Shown here piece after piece: positions 9,794 to 19,837 of a DNA stretch of 64,000 nucleotides. The notes below the pieces were generated by a model. The model made no database searches. It was not told where the DNA came from and saw only the letters and a program-made list of their open reading frames with translations. The DNA comes from Saccharopolyspora hordei. Its GTDB lineage: Bacteria > Actinomycetota > Actinomycetes > Mycobacteriales > Pseudonocardiaceae. The stretch covers positions 2,021,001-2,085,000 of the forward strand of contig NZ_JACCFJ010000001.1 of assembly GCF_013410345.1 (NCBI RefSeq), in the 5' to 3' direction. A program made the position numbers and the translations under genes. Position 1 is the first letter of the stretch; every line of letters begins with the position of its first letter.

Positions 9794-10702
9794 GTGTCCG
9801 AGCGCTCTCGAAAAGCACGCACCACCGTCCCGCCCGGCCTGCTCGTGGTCGACAAACCGGCGGGCATGACCTCGCACGACGTCGTCTCGCGGGTCCGGCG
9901 GACCATGGGCACCCGCAAGGTCGGCCACGCCGGGACCCTGGACCCGATGGCCACCGGAGTGCTGGTGCTGGGCCTCGAGCGAGCCACCAAGCTGCTCGGC
10001 CACCTGGCCCTGGACACCAAGGCCTACCTGGCCACCATCCGGCTGGGCGCGACCACCACCACCGACGACGCCGAGGGCGAGGTCGTGTCCGAGGTGGACG
10101 CCTCCGGCACCGACGAGGCGGCCATCCGCGCCGGGGTCGCCGAGCTGACCGGGGAGATCCAGCAGGTGCCCAGCGCGGTCAGCGCGGTGAAGGTCAACGG
10201 GCGCCGCGCCTACGACCTCGCGCGCAGCGGGGAGCAGGTCGAGCTGGCGGCCCGGCCGGTCACCGTCTCCCGCTTCGACGTGCTCGACCTGCGCCGCACC
10301 GAGCGCACCACCGAGCTGGACGTGCTGGTCGAGTGCTCGTCCGGGACCTACGTGCGGGCGCTGGCCCGCGACCTGGGGGCGAGCCTCGGGGTCGGCGGTC
10401 ACCTCGGCGAACTGCGCCGGACCCGGGTTGGCCCGTTCGGGCTGGCCACCGCGCGCACCCTGGAGCAGCTGGAAGCCGAGCCGGGCCTGTCGATGGGCAT
10501 CGACGAAGCGGTGGAGACGGCGTTCCCGCGCCGCAACGTGGACGCCGCCGTCGCCCGCGCCCTCGCGCACGGCCAGGCGGTGCCCGCCGCCGGTGTCGAG
10601 GGCACCTACGGGATGTTCGACCCGGACGGCCGGGCCGTCGCGCTGGTCCGCGACCGGGGCCGCACGGCCAAGCCGGTGCTGGTGATCACCCCGGCGGGGT
10701 GA
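9794..10702 (+). CDS. truB: tRNA pseudouridine-55 synthase TruB
   Basis: Isomerises U55 in the T-loop of tRNAs. The catalytic aspartate lies in GHAGTLDPMATGVL (about residue 50), and the N-terminus GLLVVDKPAGMTSHDVV is the family signature. At 302 residues it has the normal length, with the C-terminal PUA-like region. GTG 9794 begins the ORF. ribF follows 255 nt downstream, so unlike many genomes truB and ribF are not tightly coupled here. Confidence 0.96.
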   Translation: MSERSRKARTTVPPGLLVVDKPAGMTSHDVVSRVRRTMGTRKVGHAGTLDPMATGVLVLGLERATKLLGHLALDTKAYLATIRLGATTTTDDAEGEVVSEVDASGTDEAAIRAGVAELTGEIQQVPSAVSAVKVNGRRAYDLARSGEQVELAARPVTVSRFDVLDLRRTERTTELDVLVECSSGTYVRALARDLGASLGVGGHLGELRRTRVGPFGLATARTLEQLEAEPGLSMGIDEAVETAFPRRNVDAAVARALAHGQAVPAAGVEGTYGMFDPDGRAVALVRDRGRTAKPVLVITPAG

Positions 10703-10733
10703 CCGGAACGTCCGGGTTCCGCGCACGGTCCCG

Positions 10734-10859
10734 GTGCTGTGCGTCACCCCGGCTGACGCCGTGCGGGTCGCGGTGAACACCGGCGAGCTGGACGTGTTCG
10801 GGGCGCTGTGCCCGGGTTCGGCCGTGGACGTCTCGGCCTTCGGCGCGGGCGTCAGCTGA
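10734..10859 (+). other. Possible small ORF or gene remnant
   Basis: Between truB and ribF one frame, open from 10686 to a TGA at 10857-10859, reads VPVLCVTPADAVRVAVNTG and continues as plausible protein with coding-like third-position GC. A GTG at 10734 would give 41 residues, but I see no ribosome-binding site. It could be the 3' end of a decayed gene. I do not assign a function. Confidence 0.25.
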
Positions 10860-10943
10860 CCGCCGGTCGCGGGCGCGCGGCGGCACCGCTGCGCGCCCGC
10901 CACCCGGGGAGGACGGTGTTCCGGCGCTCGGGCGGTCGCGCAG

Positions 10944-10949
10944 TAGGCT
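10944..10949 (+). promoter_or_regulatory. -10 hexamer of leaderless ribF promoter
   Basis: TAGGCT lies 8 nt upstream of the ribF GTG, with no Shine-Dalgarno sequence between. The geometry implies transcription beginning at or within a base or two of the start codon. Confidence 0.5.
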
Positions 10950-10957
10950 TCGTGGTC

Positions 10958-11941
10958 GTGCAGCGATGGCGTGGTTTGGAGCAGCTCCCCGGCGGCTGGG
11001 GCCGGTGCGTGGTCACCATCGGTGTCTTCGACGGCGTGCACCGGGGGCACCAGCAGCTGATCTCGCACGCGGTGCGCCAGGCGCGGCGCCGCGGGGTGCC
11101 CTGCGTGCTGATGACCTTCGACCCGCACCCCTCGGAGGTGGTGCGGCCGGGCAGCCACCCGGCACAGCTGACGACGCTGCGGCGGCGGGCGGAGCTGGTC
11201 GAGCAGCTCGGCGTGGACGTGTTCTGCGTGCTGCCGTTCACCCGCGAGGTCTCCCGCGTCCCGGCCGAGGAGTTCGTGCACGAGGTCCTGGTCGAGAAGC
11301 TGCACGCGGCCGAGATCGTGGTGGGGGAGAACTTCACCTTCGGCCACAAGGCGGCCGGCAACATCGACCTGCTGACCAAGCTGGGGGAGCGGTTCGGCTT
11401 CGAGGTCTCCTCCGACGCCCTGCTGTCCGGCCCGGTCGAGCGCGCCGACGACCCGTCGGGCACCTCGGTGACGTTCTCGTCGACCTACATCCGGTCGTGC
11501 ATCGACGCCGGTGACGTCGTGGCCGCGGCGTCCGCGCTGGGCCGCTACCACCGGCTGGAGGGCATCGTGGTGCGCGGGGCGGGCCGCGGCGGCACGGAGC
11601 TCGGCTTCCCCACCGCGAACCTGTCCACCCCGCCGCACGCGGCGATCCCGGCCGACGGCGTCTACGCCTGCTGGTTCACGCACCGCCACCGGGGTTCGGG
11701 CGAGCCCGGGCCCACCCTGCCCGCGGCGGTCTCGGTGGGCAGCAACCCGACCTTCTCCGGCACCGAGCGCACCGTCGAGGCCTACGTCCTCGACGTCGAC
11801 GCCGACTTCTACGGCGAGCACGTCGACCTGGACTTCGTGCGCCGGCTGCGGGCGATGGAGCGCTACGACACCGTCGACGCGCTGGTCGAGCAGATGCGCC
11901 ACGACGTCGCCGAGACCCGCCGCGTGCTGGCGGACGGGTGA
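10958..11941 (+). CDS. ribF: Bifunctional riboflavin kinase / FAD synthetase
   Basis: Converts riboflavin to FMN and FMN to FAD. The N-terminal nucleotidyltransferase domain shows TIGVFDGVHRGHQQLI (about residue 20), and the C-terminal flavokinase domain shows GRGGTELGFPTANLS (about residue 210). The frame is open from 10808, but homologues start close to the motif MQRWRGLEQLP, and GTG 10958 sits 8 nt after a TAGGCT -10 hexamer without an SD, so I infer a leaderless start there (327 aa). Confidence 0.93.
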   Translation: MQRWRGLEQLPGGWGRCVVTIGVFDGVHRGHQQLISHAVRQARRRGVPCVLMTFDPHPSEVVRPGSHPAQLTTLRRRAELVEQLGVDVFCVLPFTREVSRVPAEEFVHEVLVEKLHAAEIVVGENFTFGHKAAGNIDLLTKLGERFGFEVSSDALLSGPVERADDPSGTSVTFSSTYIRSCIDAGDVVAAASALGRYHRLEGIVVRGAGRGGTELGFPTANLSTPPHAAIPADGVYACWFTHRHRGSGEPGPTLPAAVSVGSNPTFSGTERTVEAYVLDVDADFYGEHVDLDFVRRLRAMERYDTVDALVEQMRHDVAETRRVLADG

Positions 11942-12108
11942 ACTCCGGCATGTCGACTCCCCGAACAGAGCAGCCGAGGCCGCTGATCGGTGCACGCAAC
12001 CCCGGGCACATTTCCGATTCGCGCTCACGTCTGGCCGATGACCTGGCAGTATCCAGAGTCGGAGCGGCCGGACGTGATCGGGTCGGCGCCAAGAACGGGG
12101 GAGCGAAG

Positions 12109-12591
12109 GTGGCGGAGAGCAGCAACGTCCAGCGGAACCTGGCCCTGCAGCGGCAGTGGTACGGAGAACCGCTGGGGGACCGGGTGCGCCGCCTGGTCGT
12201 CGCCTTCCGCATCTCGCAGGCGCAGCTCGCCGACGTGCTCGGCATCAGCGCGCCCATGCTCAGCCAGGTCATGAGCGGCCGCCGCGCCAAGATCGGCAAC
12301 CCGCAGGTGCTGGCCCGCCTGGTGATGCTCGAGCGCAAGGTGCTCATCCCGGGCGTCGCGGCCGGTGATTCCGAGGCGATCAGGCAGGCGCTGGAGGACG
12401 TCCGGCAGTCGCAGCCGTCGGTGGGCCGGGACAACCTGCCGGTCAAGCACGCCGCCAACGGCGAGGAAGCGGCCTGGCCGGTGCTGCGCGAGGTGGCCGG
12501 GGCCACCGAGCTGGAGGCGGCGGCGTCCATCCTGGAGGGCCGCTACCCGGCGCTGGCCGGGCTGCTGCGCCGCGCCGCCAACGCGGACTGA
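12109..12591 (+). CDS. Helix-turn-helix DNA-binding protein
   Basis: A 160-residue cytoplasmic protein with an XRE-like helix-turn-helix at about residues 25-70: LGDRVRRLVVAFRISQAQLADVLGI followed by SAPMLSQVMSGRRAKIGNP, where the recognition helix is SAPMLSQVMSG. The rest is helical and ends LEGRYPALAGLLRRAA. The frame is open upstream from 11938, but GGGGAGCG just before GTG 12109 marks the start. Similar short HTH proteins accompany ribF/rpsO in Pseudonocardiales as I recall; target genes are unknown. Confidence 0.75.
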   Translation: MAESSNVQRNLALQRQWYGEPLGDRVRRLVVAFRISQAQLADVLGISAPMLSQVMSGRRAKIGNPQVLARLVMLERKVLIPGVAAGDSEAIRQALEDVRQSQPSVGRDNLPVKHAANGEEAAWPVLREVAGATELEAAASILEGRYPALAGLLRRAANAD

Positions 12592-12682
12592 CCGGGTTCC
12601 GCCTGCTGGGGACCGCGGCGTCGGCTGGAATGGGAGCGGGCGATCCGCGTCGGGTCGGGGTGCCTCGGGACTTCGGGGGTGG

Positions 12683-13255
12683 ATGGTGCGCTTGTTCACC
12701 GCGGTGTGGCCGTCGGAGGAGGCGGTGCGGCACCTGTCCGCCGCCGTGGACCGGCTGGACCCGGACGGGGTGGCCCGGGCGGCCGCCGGGCTGCGGAAGT
12801 TCCGGTTCAGCCCGGCCGAGCGCTGGCACCTCACGCTGTGCTTCCACGGCGACGACGCCGACCCGGAGCACGTCACCGAGCGCCTGGAGCGCCGGGTCGC
12901 CCGGCTGCGGGCCACCGACCCCGCGCCGCCGCGGCTGCGGCTGGCCGGCAGCGGGGCGTTCCGCAGCGTGCTGTGGGTCGGCGTCGAGGCGGCCACCCCG
13001 GAGGACGACCGGGTGCTGCGCGCGATGGTGCACGCCGCCGGCGGCGACCCACACGGCTACCGGGCGCACCTGACCGTCGCGCGCTGGGTGGCCGGGCGGG
13101 CCGACCGGGAGCGGCTGGGCGAGCTGCTCGCCGACTACTCCGGTCCCTGGTGGCACGCCCGCGAGCTGGCCGTGGTGCGCAGTGACCTGGGCGAAGGCGG
13201 CCCGACCTACCGGGCGGTCCACCACGTCGGGGTGACGCGCGAGTCCACGGGCTGA
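12683..13255 (+). CDS. thpR: RNA 2',3'-cyclic phosphodiesterase (ThpR / 2'-5' RNA ligase family)
   Basis: A 2H-phosphoesterase. Both HxTx catalytic motifs are present: HLTLCFHG at about residue 50 and HLTVARW at about residue 130, in the pseudo-two-fold arrangement of the family. The N-terminus [15 protein letters not shown] is standard. Length (190 aa) is normal. I start at ATG 12683, preceded by GGGGGTGG; the frame is open further upstream without a good start. In vivo substrate in bacteria is unclear. Confidence 0.9.
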   Translation: MVRLFTAVWPSEEAVRHLSAAVDRLDPDGVARAAAGLRKFRFSPAERWHLTLCFHGDDADPEHVTERLERRVARLRATDPAPPRLRLAGSGAFRSVLWVGVEAATPEDDRVLRAMVHAAGGDPHGYRAHLTVARWVAGRADRERLGELLADYSGPWWHARELAVVRSDLGEGGPTYRAVHHVGVTRESTG

Positions 13256-13276
13256 CCCGGTAGGAGCGGTCCGCCC

Positions 13277-13397
13277 TGATATCCTCCCAGTGGGAGGGCT
13301 GCAGTCCGTGGTGGCCGCTCCCGGTCGAGGCTTCGACCCGTCCCCGGCCACGGAGGTCGGGCGCAACCGACACGGGACACCGAAGGAGAGTCAACTC
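13277..13397 (+). promoter_or_regulatory. Structured rpsO leader
   Basis: The gap before rpsO contains tandem hairpins: CCTCCC-AGT-GGGAGG (13283-13297) and GGTCGA with a 4-nt loop (13323-13338). A TGATAT hexamer at 13277 could be a -10 element. S15 autoregulates by binding its own leader in several bacteria; whether this leader does so is inference. Confidence 0.35.
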
Positions 13398-13667
13398 GTG
13401 GCGTTGTCCACTGCGGAGAAGAAGCAGATCCTGGCCGAGTACGGCCTCAAGGAGGGCGACACCGGTTCGCCGGAGGCCCAGGTGGCCCTGCTGACCAAGC
13501 GGATCATCGGGCTGACCGAGCACCTCAAGTACCACAAGCAGGACCACCACTCGCGGCGTGGCCTGCTGTTGATGGTCGGTCGTCGCCGCCGTCTGCTCAA
13601 CTACCTGATGAAGGTGGACATCGAGCGCTACCGGTCGCTCATCAAGCGACTCGGCCTGCGCCGTTGA
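13398..13667 (+). CDS. rpsO: 30S ribosomal protein S15
   Basis: Primary-binding small-subunit protein contacting 16S rRNA helices 20-22. It is 89 residues, exactly the family length, with motifs [20 protein letters not shown] and [21 protein letters not shown], the RNA-binding core. GTG 13398 follows GAAGGAGAG. It is followed by a hairpin terminator and then pnp, the classic rpsO-pnp order. Confidence 0.98.
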   Translation: MALSTAEKKQILAEYGLKEGDTGSPEAQVALLTKRIIGLTEHLKYHKQDHHSRRGLLLMVGRRRRLLNYLMKVDIERYRSLIKRLGLRR

Positions 13668-13673
13668 CCAACG

Positions 13674-13707
13674 CCGAGGGGAGTGGCCGTCGGGCCGCTC
13701 CCCTCGG
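13674..13707 (+). terminator. rpsO-pnp intergenic terminator
   Basis: CCGAGGGGAGTGG pairs with CCGCTCCCCTCGG (one G-U), enclosing a short loop, 6 nt after the rpsO stop. It may separate rpsO from pnp or act as a processing hairpin. Confidence 0.65.
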
Positions 13708-13910
13708 TGCATGGACGGGCGTTCCGGCGCCCGAGCAAGTGAAGAGCGCTCACGGTGGCACGCACCGGGCTAGCGTCCGCCGGTCCTCGGTAGTGGCTGC
13801 CGGGCAAGTCGTCGACACAGACGTTCCCGGGGGCTTCGATCGATGGCCGGCCTCGTCGGACCACGACCCGGATGCACCTGCCGTGGGCCTCGTGAGGATG
13901 AGGAGTCATC

Positions 13911-16151
13911 TTGACCGAACCCCAGATCGACGAGGGTGTGTACGAAGCGACCGCCGTGCTGGACAACGGCGCCTTCGGCACCCGCACCGTCCGGTTCGAG
14001 ACCGGACGGCTGGCCAAGCAGGCCGCCGGCAGCGTCGTCGCCTACCTCGACGACGAGACCATGGTGCTGTCCGCCACCACGGCCTCCAAGCAGCCCAAGG
14101 AGCACTTCGACTTCTTCCCGCTGACGGTCGACGTCGAAGAGCGGATGTACGCGGCGGGCCGCATCCCCGGCTCGTTCTTCCGGCGCGAGGGCCGGCCGTC
14201 CACCGACGCGATCCTGACCTGCCGGCTGATCGACCGGCCGCTGCGCCCGTCCTTCGTGGACGGCCTGCGCAACGAGGTCCAGGTCGTCGTCACCGTGATG
14301 AGCCTGGCGCCGGGTGACCTCTACGACGTGCTGGCGATCAACGCCGCGTCGGCGTCCACGCAGGCCTCCGGTCTGCCGTTCTCCGGCCCGATCGGCGGCA
14401 CCCGGATGGCGCTGATCGACGGCCAGTGGGTGGCCTTCCCCACCCACGACCAGCTGGAGCGCGCCGTGTTCGACATGGTCGTGGCGGGCCGCATCGTCGG
14501 CGACGACGTGGCGATCATGATGGTCGAGGCCGAGGCCACCGAGAACACCGTCAAGCTGGTGGCCGAGGGCGCGCAGGCGCCGACCGAGGAGGTCGTGGCC
14601 GAGGGCCTCGAGGCCGCCAAGCCGTTCATCCGGACCCTGTGCCACGCGCAGCAGCAGCTCGCGCAGGCGGCCGGCAAGGCCGCCCAGGAGTTCCCGGTGT
14701 TCCCCGCCTACGCCGAGGACGCCTACACCGCCGTCGAGCAGGCGGTCTCGACCGAGCTGGCCGAGGCGCTGAAGATCGCCGGCAAGCAGGAGCGCGAGAA
14801 CCGCCTCGACGAGATCAAGGCGTCGCTGCTGGAGAAGGTCGGCATCGGCGAGGGCGAGCCGTTCGAGGGCCGGGAGAAGGAGCTCGGCGCCGCGTTCCGC
14901 TCGCTGACCAAGAAGCTGGTGCGGCAGCGGATCATCCGCGACCAGGTGCGCATCGACGGCCGCGGCCTGACCGACATCCGCAGCCTGTCCGCCGAGGTCG
15001 GTGTGGTCCCTCGGGCGCACGGCTCGGCGCTGTTCGAGCGCGGCGAGACCCAGATCCTGGGTGTGTCCACGCTGAACATGCTGCGCCTGGAGCAGACCAT
15101 CGACTCGTTGTCGCCGGAGACGACGAAGCGGTACATGCACCACTACAACTTCCCGCCGTACTCGACCGGTGAGACGGGTCGGGTCGGCAGCCCGAAGCGG
15201 CGCGAGATCGGCCACGGTGCGCTGGCCGAGCGCGCGCTGGTGCCGGTGCTGCCGTCGCGCGAGGAGTTCCCGTACGCCATCCGGCAGGTCTCCGAGGCGC
15301 TGGGCTCCAACGGCTCGACCTCGATGGGCTCGGTCTGCGCCTCGACGCTGTCCCTGCTCAACGCGGGTGTGCCGCTGAAGGCGCCGGTGGCCGGCATCGC
15401 GATGGGCCTGGTCTCCGACGAGATCGACGGCAAGACCCACTACGTGGCGCTGACCGACATCCTCGGCGCCGAGGACGCCTTCGGCGACATGGACTTCAAG
15501 GTCGCCGGCACCCGGGAGTTCGTGACCGCCCTGCAGCTGGACACCAAGCTGGACGGCATCCCGTCCGAGGTGCTGGCCCAGGCGCTCGGCCAGGCCCGCG
15601 ACGCCCGGTTCACGATCCTCGACGTGATGGCCGAGGCGATCGGCAAGCCGGACGAGATGAGCCCGCACGCCCCGCGCGTGACCTCCATCAGCATCCCGGT
15701 CGACAAGATCGGCGAGGTCATCGGCCCGAAGGGCAAGATGATCAACTCGATCACCGAGGAGACCGGCGCGGAGATCACCATCGAGGACGACGGCACCATC
15801 TACGTCGGTGCCGCCGACGGCCCGTCCGCCGAGGCCGCGATCGACAAGATCAACGCCATCGCCAACCCGCAGCTGCCGAAGGTCGGCGAGCGCTTCCTGG
15901 GCACCGTGGTCAAGACCGCGGCGTTCGGCGCGTTCGTCTCGCTGCTGCCGGGCAAGGACGGCCTGGTGCACATCTCCAAGCTCGGCAACGGCAAGCGCAT
16001 CGGCAAGGTCGAGGACGTGGTGAACGTCGGCGACAAGCTGCGCGTGGAGATCGCCGACATCGACAGCCGCGGCAAGATCAGCCTGGTGCTGGTCGACGAC
16101 GAGGACGAGAAGTCCTCGGCCAAGCCGGAGGCGCAGACGTCGGAGCAGTGA
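13911..16151 (+). CDS. pnp: Polyribonucleotide nucleotidyltransferase (PNPase)
   Basis: 3'-5' phosphorolytic exoribonuclease, also able to polymerise NDPs. The 746 residues contain two RNase PH domains (about 10-230 and 330-550) linked by a helical domain, then a KH domain with the GxxG-type loop in [11 protein letters not shown] (about 605) and an S1 domain starting [18 protein letters not shown] (about 660). Start is TTG 13911 preceded by AGGATGAGGAG. The 204-nt region after the rpsO terminator holds no gene. The acidic tail is typical. Confidence 0.97.
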   Translation: MTEPQIDEGVYEATAVLDNGAFGTRTVRFETGRLAKQAAGSVVAYLDDETMVLSATTASKQPKEHFDFFPLTVDVEERMYAAGRIPGSFFRREGRPSTDAILTCRLIDRPLRPSFVDGLRNEVQVVVTVMSLAPGDLYDVLAINAASASTQASGLPFSGPIGGTRMALIDGQWVAFPTHDQLERAVFDMVVAGRIVGDDVAIMMVEAEATENTVKLVAEGAQAPTEEVVAEGLEAAKPFIRTLCHAQQQLAQAAGKAAQEFPVFPAYAEDAYTAVEQAVSTELAEALKIAGKQERENRLDEIKASLLEKVGIGEGEPFEGREKELGAAFRSLTKKLVRQRIIRDQVRIDGRGLTDIRSLSAEVGVVPRAHGSALFERGETQILGVSTLNMLRLEQTIDSLSPETTKRYMHHYNFPPYSTGETGRVGSPKRREIGHGALAERALVPVLPSREEFPYAIRQVSEALGSNGSTSMGSVCASTLSLLNAGVPLKAPVAGIAMGLVSDEIDGKTHYVALTDILGAEDAFGDMDFKVAGTREFVTALQLDTKLDGIPSEVLAQALGQARDARFTILDVMAEAIGKPDEMSPHAPRVTSISIPVDKIGEVIGPKGKMINSITEETGAEITIEDDGTIYVGAADGPSAEAAIDKINAIANPQLPKVGERFLGTVVKTAAFGAFVSLLPGKDGLVHISKLGNGKRIGKVEDVVNVGDKLRVEIADIDSRGKISLVLVDDEDEKSSAKPEAQTSEQ

Positions 16152-16171
16152 TCTGCGACTGAGCGACGCAG

Positions 16172-16202
16172 CGGCCCGTCCCGGCACGTCCGGGGCGGGC
16201 CG
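16172..16202 (+). terminator. Terminator after pnp
   Basis: A 13-bp stem, CGGCCCGTCCCGG with CCGGGGCGGGCCG (one G-U), 5-nt loop, lies 20 nt after the pnp stop. Right after it, 16210-16229 is a perfect 20-bp loop-free palindrome, so DNA secondary structure is dense here. Confidence 0.65.
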
Positions 16203-16257
16203 TACCTTCGTGGGCAGGGCCCTGCCCACCGTTCCACTCGGACACACGCGTGAGGAC

Positions 16258-17601
16258 ATGAAGCAGCAGAAGCGAACAGTCGGTGGTCACCTGCAACGGC
16301 CCGGGACCACCCGGGTCCTCGGGCGCAGCGGGGACGTCGCCGTCCGGCGCACCGTGCTGCCGGGCGGTCTGCGGGTGCTGACCGAACCGGTGCCCGGCGT
16401 GCGGTCGGCCTCGGTCGGCATCTGGGTCGGCGTGGGTTCGCGCGACGAGACCAGGTCGCAGGCCGGCGCCGCGCACTACCTCGAGCACCTGCTGTTCAAG
16501 GGCACCGCGAAGCGCACCGCGGTGGACATCGCGCAGGAGATCGACGGTGTCGGCGGCGAGCTCAACGCCTTCACCGCCAAGGAGCACACCTGCTACTACG
16601 CGCACGTGCTGGACCGCGACCTGCCGCTGGCCGTGGACATGCTCTGCGACGTGGTCTTCGACGCGGTGAACGCCAGCTCCGATGTGGACGTCGAGCGCAG
16701 CGTGGTGCTCGAGGAGATCGCGATGCGCGACGACGACCCCGAAGACCTGCTGCACGAGCTGTTCAACTCGGCGGTGCTCGGCGACCACCCGCTCGGCCGC
16801 TCGGTGCTCGGCACCGAGGAGTCGATCACCGCCATGACGCGGGCCCGCGTGCACGGCTTCTACCGCAGCCGCTACGCGATGCCGAAGATGGTGGTCGCCG
16901 CCGCGGGCAACGTCGAGCACGGGCAGGTGCTGCGGCTGGTCCGCAAGGCCCTCCGCGACCGCCTCACCGGTGACGAGCGGCCCGCGCCGCCGCGCACCGG
17001 ACGCGCCCGGCTGCCGCGGCAGCAGCGCATGGTGCTGCAGCCGGACGACACCGAGCAGGCCCACGTCATGCTGGGCTGCCGCAGCTTCGACCGCTACGAC
17101 GAGCGCCGCTTCGCGCTCGGGGTGCTCAACGCCGCGCTCGGCGGTGGCATGAGCTCACGGCTGTTCCAGGAGGTGCGCGAGCGGCGCGGGCTGGCCTACT
17201 CGGTCTACTCCTCGACCACGGCGTACTCCGACACCGGCACCTTCTCGGTCTACGCGGGCTGCGCGCCCGACCGGCTCGGCGAGGTCGCGACCGTGGTCCG
17301 GGACGTGCTCGCGGACGTCGCCGCGGAGGGCCTGACCGAGGAGGAGGTCGAGCGCGGCCGCGGTCAGCTGCGCGGTGGTCTGGTGCTCGGCCTGGAGGAC
17401 AGCGCCGCCCGGATGAGCCGCATCGGCAAGACCGAGCTCAACTACGGCCGGCACTTCACGGTGGAGCAGACCCTGGAGCGGATCGACGCGGTCACCGTCG
17501 AGGACGTGGCCGAGCTGGCGGCGGACCTGCTCCGGCGGCCCCTCACCACGGCCGTCGTCGGCCCCTACGACACCGTCGACGACCTCCCCGAGGGAGTGTG
17601 A
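16258..17601 (+). CDS. M16-family zinc peptidase (PepR-like)
   Basis: An insulinase/MPP-beta-like metalloprotease. The inverted zinc motif HxxEH is seen in AAHYLEHLLFKGT (about residue 75), with the distal ligand region SVVLEEIAMRDDDPED about 75 residues on. The C-terminal M16C domain ends the 447-residue protein. The first in-frame start, GTG 16210, lies inside a perfect palindrome and lacks an SD, so ATG 16258 with GTGAGGAC upstream is preferred. Placement after pnp matches mycobacterial gene order. Substrate unknown. Confidence 0.9.
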   Translation: MKQQKRTVGGHLQRPGTTRVLGRSGDVAVRRTVLPGGLRVLTEPVPGVRSASVGIWVGVGSRDETRSQAGAAHYLEHLLFKGTAKRTAVDIAQEIDGVGGELNAFTAKEHTCYYAHVLDRDLPLAVDMLCDVVFDAVNASSDVDVERSVVLEEIAMRDDDPEDLLHELFNSAVLGDHPLGRSVLGTEESITAMTRARVHGFYRSRYAMPKMVVAAAGNVEHGQVLRLVRKALRDRLTGDERPAPPRTGRARLPRQQRMVLQPDDTEQAHVMLGCRSFDRYDERRFALGVLNAALGGGMSSRLFQEVRERRGLAYSVYSSTTAYSDTGTFSVYAGCAPDRLGEVATVVRDVLADVAAEGLTEEEVERGRGQLRGGLVLGLEDSAARMSRIGKTELNYGRHFTVEQTLERIDAVTVEDVAELAADLLRRPLTTAVVGPYDTVDDLPEGV

Positions 17602-17757
17602 CCCCGCTGCCCCCGGGGTGACGCGATCCCGTGGGGCGGTCGCCCATCCCCGTGAGGTCGTCACCTCCGGAGGTGTGCGACCCCCGTGGAGGTCGCAGGT
17701 CCAACTCCCACGCGAATCGCGTCCACCGTGGTCGGAGCGCCACCCGGCGTGGTGTGA

Positions 17758-18588
<831 letters not shown>

Positions 18589-18589
18589 G

Positions 18590-19069
18590 TTGGCCGAGTC
18601 GAAGCAGCGCCGGTTGCTCACCCCGCGGACCACGGCGTTCGTGGTGGCGGCCGTGCTGCTGGTCTACCTGGTGCTCATGGGCGACCGCGCCCTCACCATG
18701 GTCCTCAGCGGCCAGCCGGTGTTCATCGTGCTGGGCGTGGCGATCTTCGTGCTGCCGGTGCTCGGCGCGGTGCTCGTGGTGGACCAGCTGCGCTTCGGCG
18801 CGAGCACCGAGCGCCTGGCCCGGCGGCTGGACGACGAGGGAGCGCTCCCGGACGTCTCGCACCTGCCGCTGCGGCCGTCCGGCCGCGTGGAGCGGGACGC
18901 CGCGGACGCGTGGTTCGACGAGAAGCAGGCCGAGCTCGAAGCCGACCCGGAGAACTGGCGCCGCTGGTTCGCCCTGGCCCAGGCCTACGACCTGGCCGGC
19001 GACCGCAACCGCGGCCGCAAGGCCATGCGCCGCGCGATCGAGCTGGAGCGCCACGACCCCGCGACCTGA
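18590..19069 (+). CDS. Two-helix membrane protein with TPR-like C-terminus
   Basis: A 159-residue protein starting at TTG 18590, one base after the dapB stop, hence probably co-transcribed. Two transmembrane helices (about 15-35 and 43-65) are followed by a cytoplasmic helical segment; NWRRWFALAQAYDLAGDRNRGRKAMRRAIEL reads as one tetratricopeptide-like helix pair. Proteins of this type are found next to dapB in related genomes as I recall, but no function is known. Confidence 0.7.
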   Translation: MAESKQRRLLTPRTTAFVVAAVLLVYLVLMGDRALTMVLSGQPVFIVLGVAIFVLPVLGAVLVVDQLRFGASTERLARRLDDEGALPDVSHLPLRPSGRVERDAADAWFDEKQAELEADPENWRRWFALAQAYDLAGDRNRGRKAMRRAIELERHDPAT

Positions 19070-19280
19070 CCCCGGTGCGGTGGGCGCGGGGTGTGGTGGC
19101 GCCGTGTCGTGAGTGCGTGGGCCGGTTGGGGGCGGCTTGGGCACTCACGAGGGTGGCGGTGCCGGGATCGGGCTGGGGTGGCACGACCCCGTGATGTGAC
19201 CCCGGTGCGGTGGGCGCGGGGTGTGGTGGCGCCGTGTCGTGAGTGCGTGGGCCGGTTGGGGGCGGCTTGGGCACTCACGA
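19067..19280 (+). repeat. 130-bp-period tandem duplication carrying a hairpin repeat
   Basis: An 84-nt block at 19067-19150 recurs without mismatch at 19197-19280 (offset 130 nt), and weaker similarity extends left to about 19052/19182. Each copy contains the inverted repeat TCGTGAGTGC / GCACTCACGA (arms 19107-19116 with 19141-19150; 19237-19246 with 19271-19280) around a 24-nt centre with an inner GCCG/CGGC stem. The first copy starts at the stop codon of the upstream gene and could terminate it. Confidence 0.85.
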
Positions 19281-19837
19281 CCGGCTCGCGTCCGCCAGGC
19301 GTCGCGCCACCGCTCGGGTTCCCGCGGTTCGCGAGATCACGGAGACGCCCGGTCTCGTGCGGCCGACGTGCGCGTGGCGAACGTTGCCGCCAGGTTTCGC
19401 GGGTGCGGTGAGTGTTGCCTCCACGACCGCTTCCCGGGTGATGGTCGACGAGCGGGGCGATCCCGTCGCCGACTGGCAGGCATGATCTCACCCAGTGGTC
19501 GGCCGTTGACAGCCCGTGGGGGCCTGCCGATCATTCGAGCCATGTCGAGGTTCGACACGCTCGTCGCTCGGCTGCACGTCGATCTCGTGCAGCAGTCCAG
19601 CGCGCTCTGTCGCGCGCGTTGATCACCGTCACCACTGCGATCCACCGCGCTCACCGGCTGCCGTGACGCTCCGGTAGCGCAACCGAGCAGCGCGTCCCCC
19701 TGCGGGACGTGAGGGCGAACCCACCCCCTCGGGAGCTCGGCAGCAGTTCACACCCACCTCCCGCCGTGCGGCCGTCCGTCCGCACGGCTGTTCCGGCACG
19801 CCCAGAACCGGGCGCTCACACCGATTTCGGAGCAGTG
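19281..19837. other. Gene-free stretch upstream of secreted operon
   Basis: No frame here has a convincing start, ribosome-binding site and conserved-looking protein. A good promoter candidate, TTGACA (19506-19511), 17 nt, GATCAT (19529-19534), points rightwards. The last 150 nt before 19838 are the 5' leader of the secreted-protein operon. Confidence 0.4.

Noticed and set aside
16210..16229. Perfect 20-bp palindrome as a regulatory operator for the M16 protease
   Set aside because: It directly follows the pnp terminator and is built from simple GGGC/GCCC runs; more likely part of terminator-related structure.
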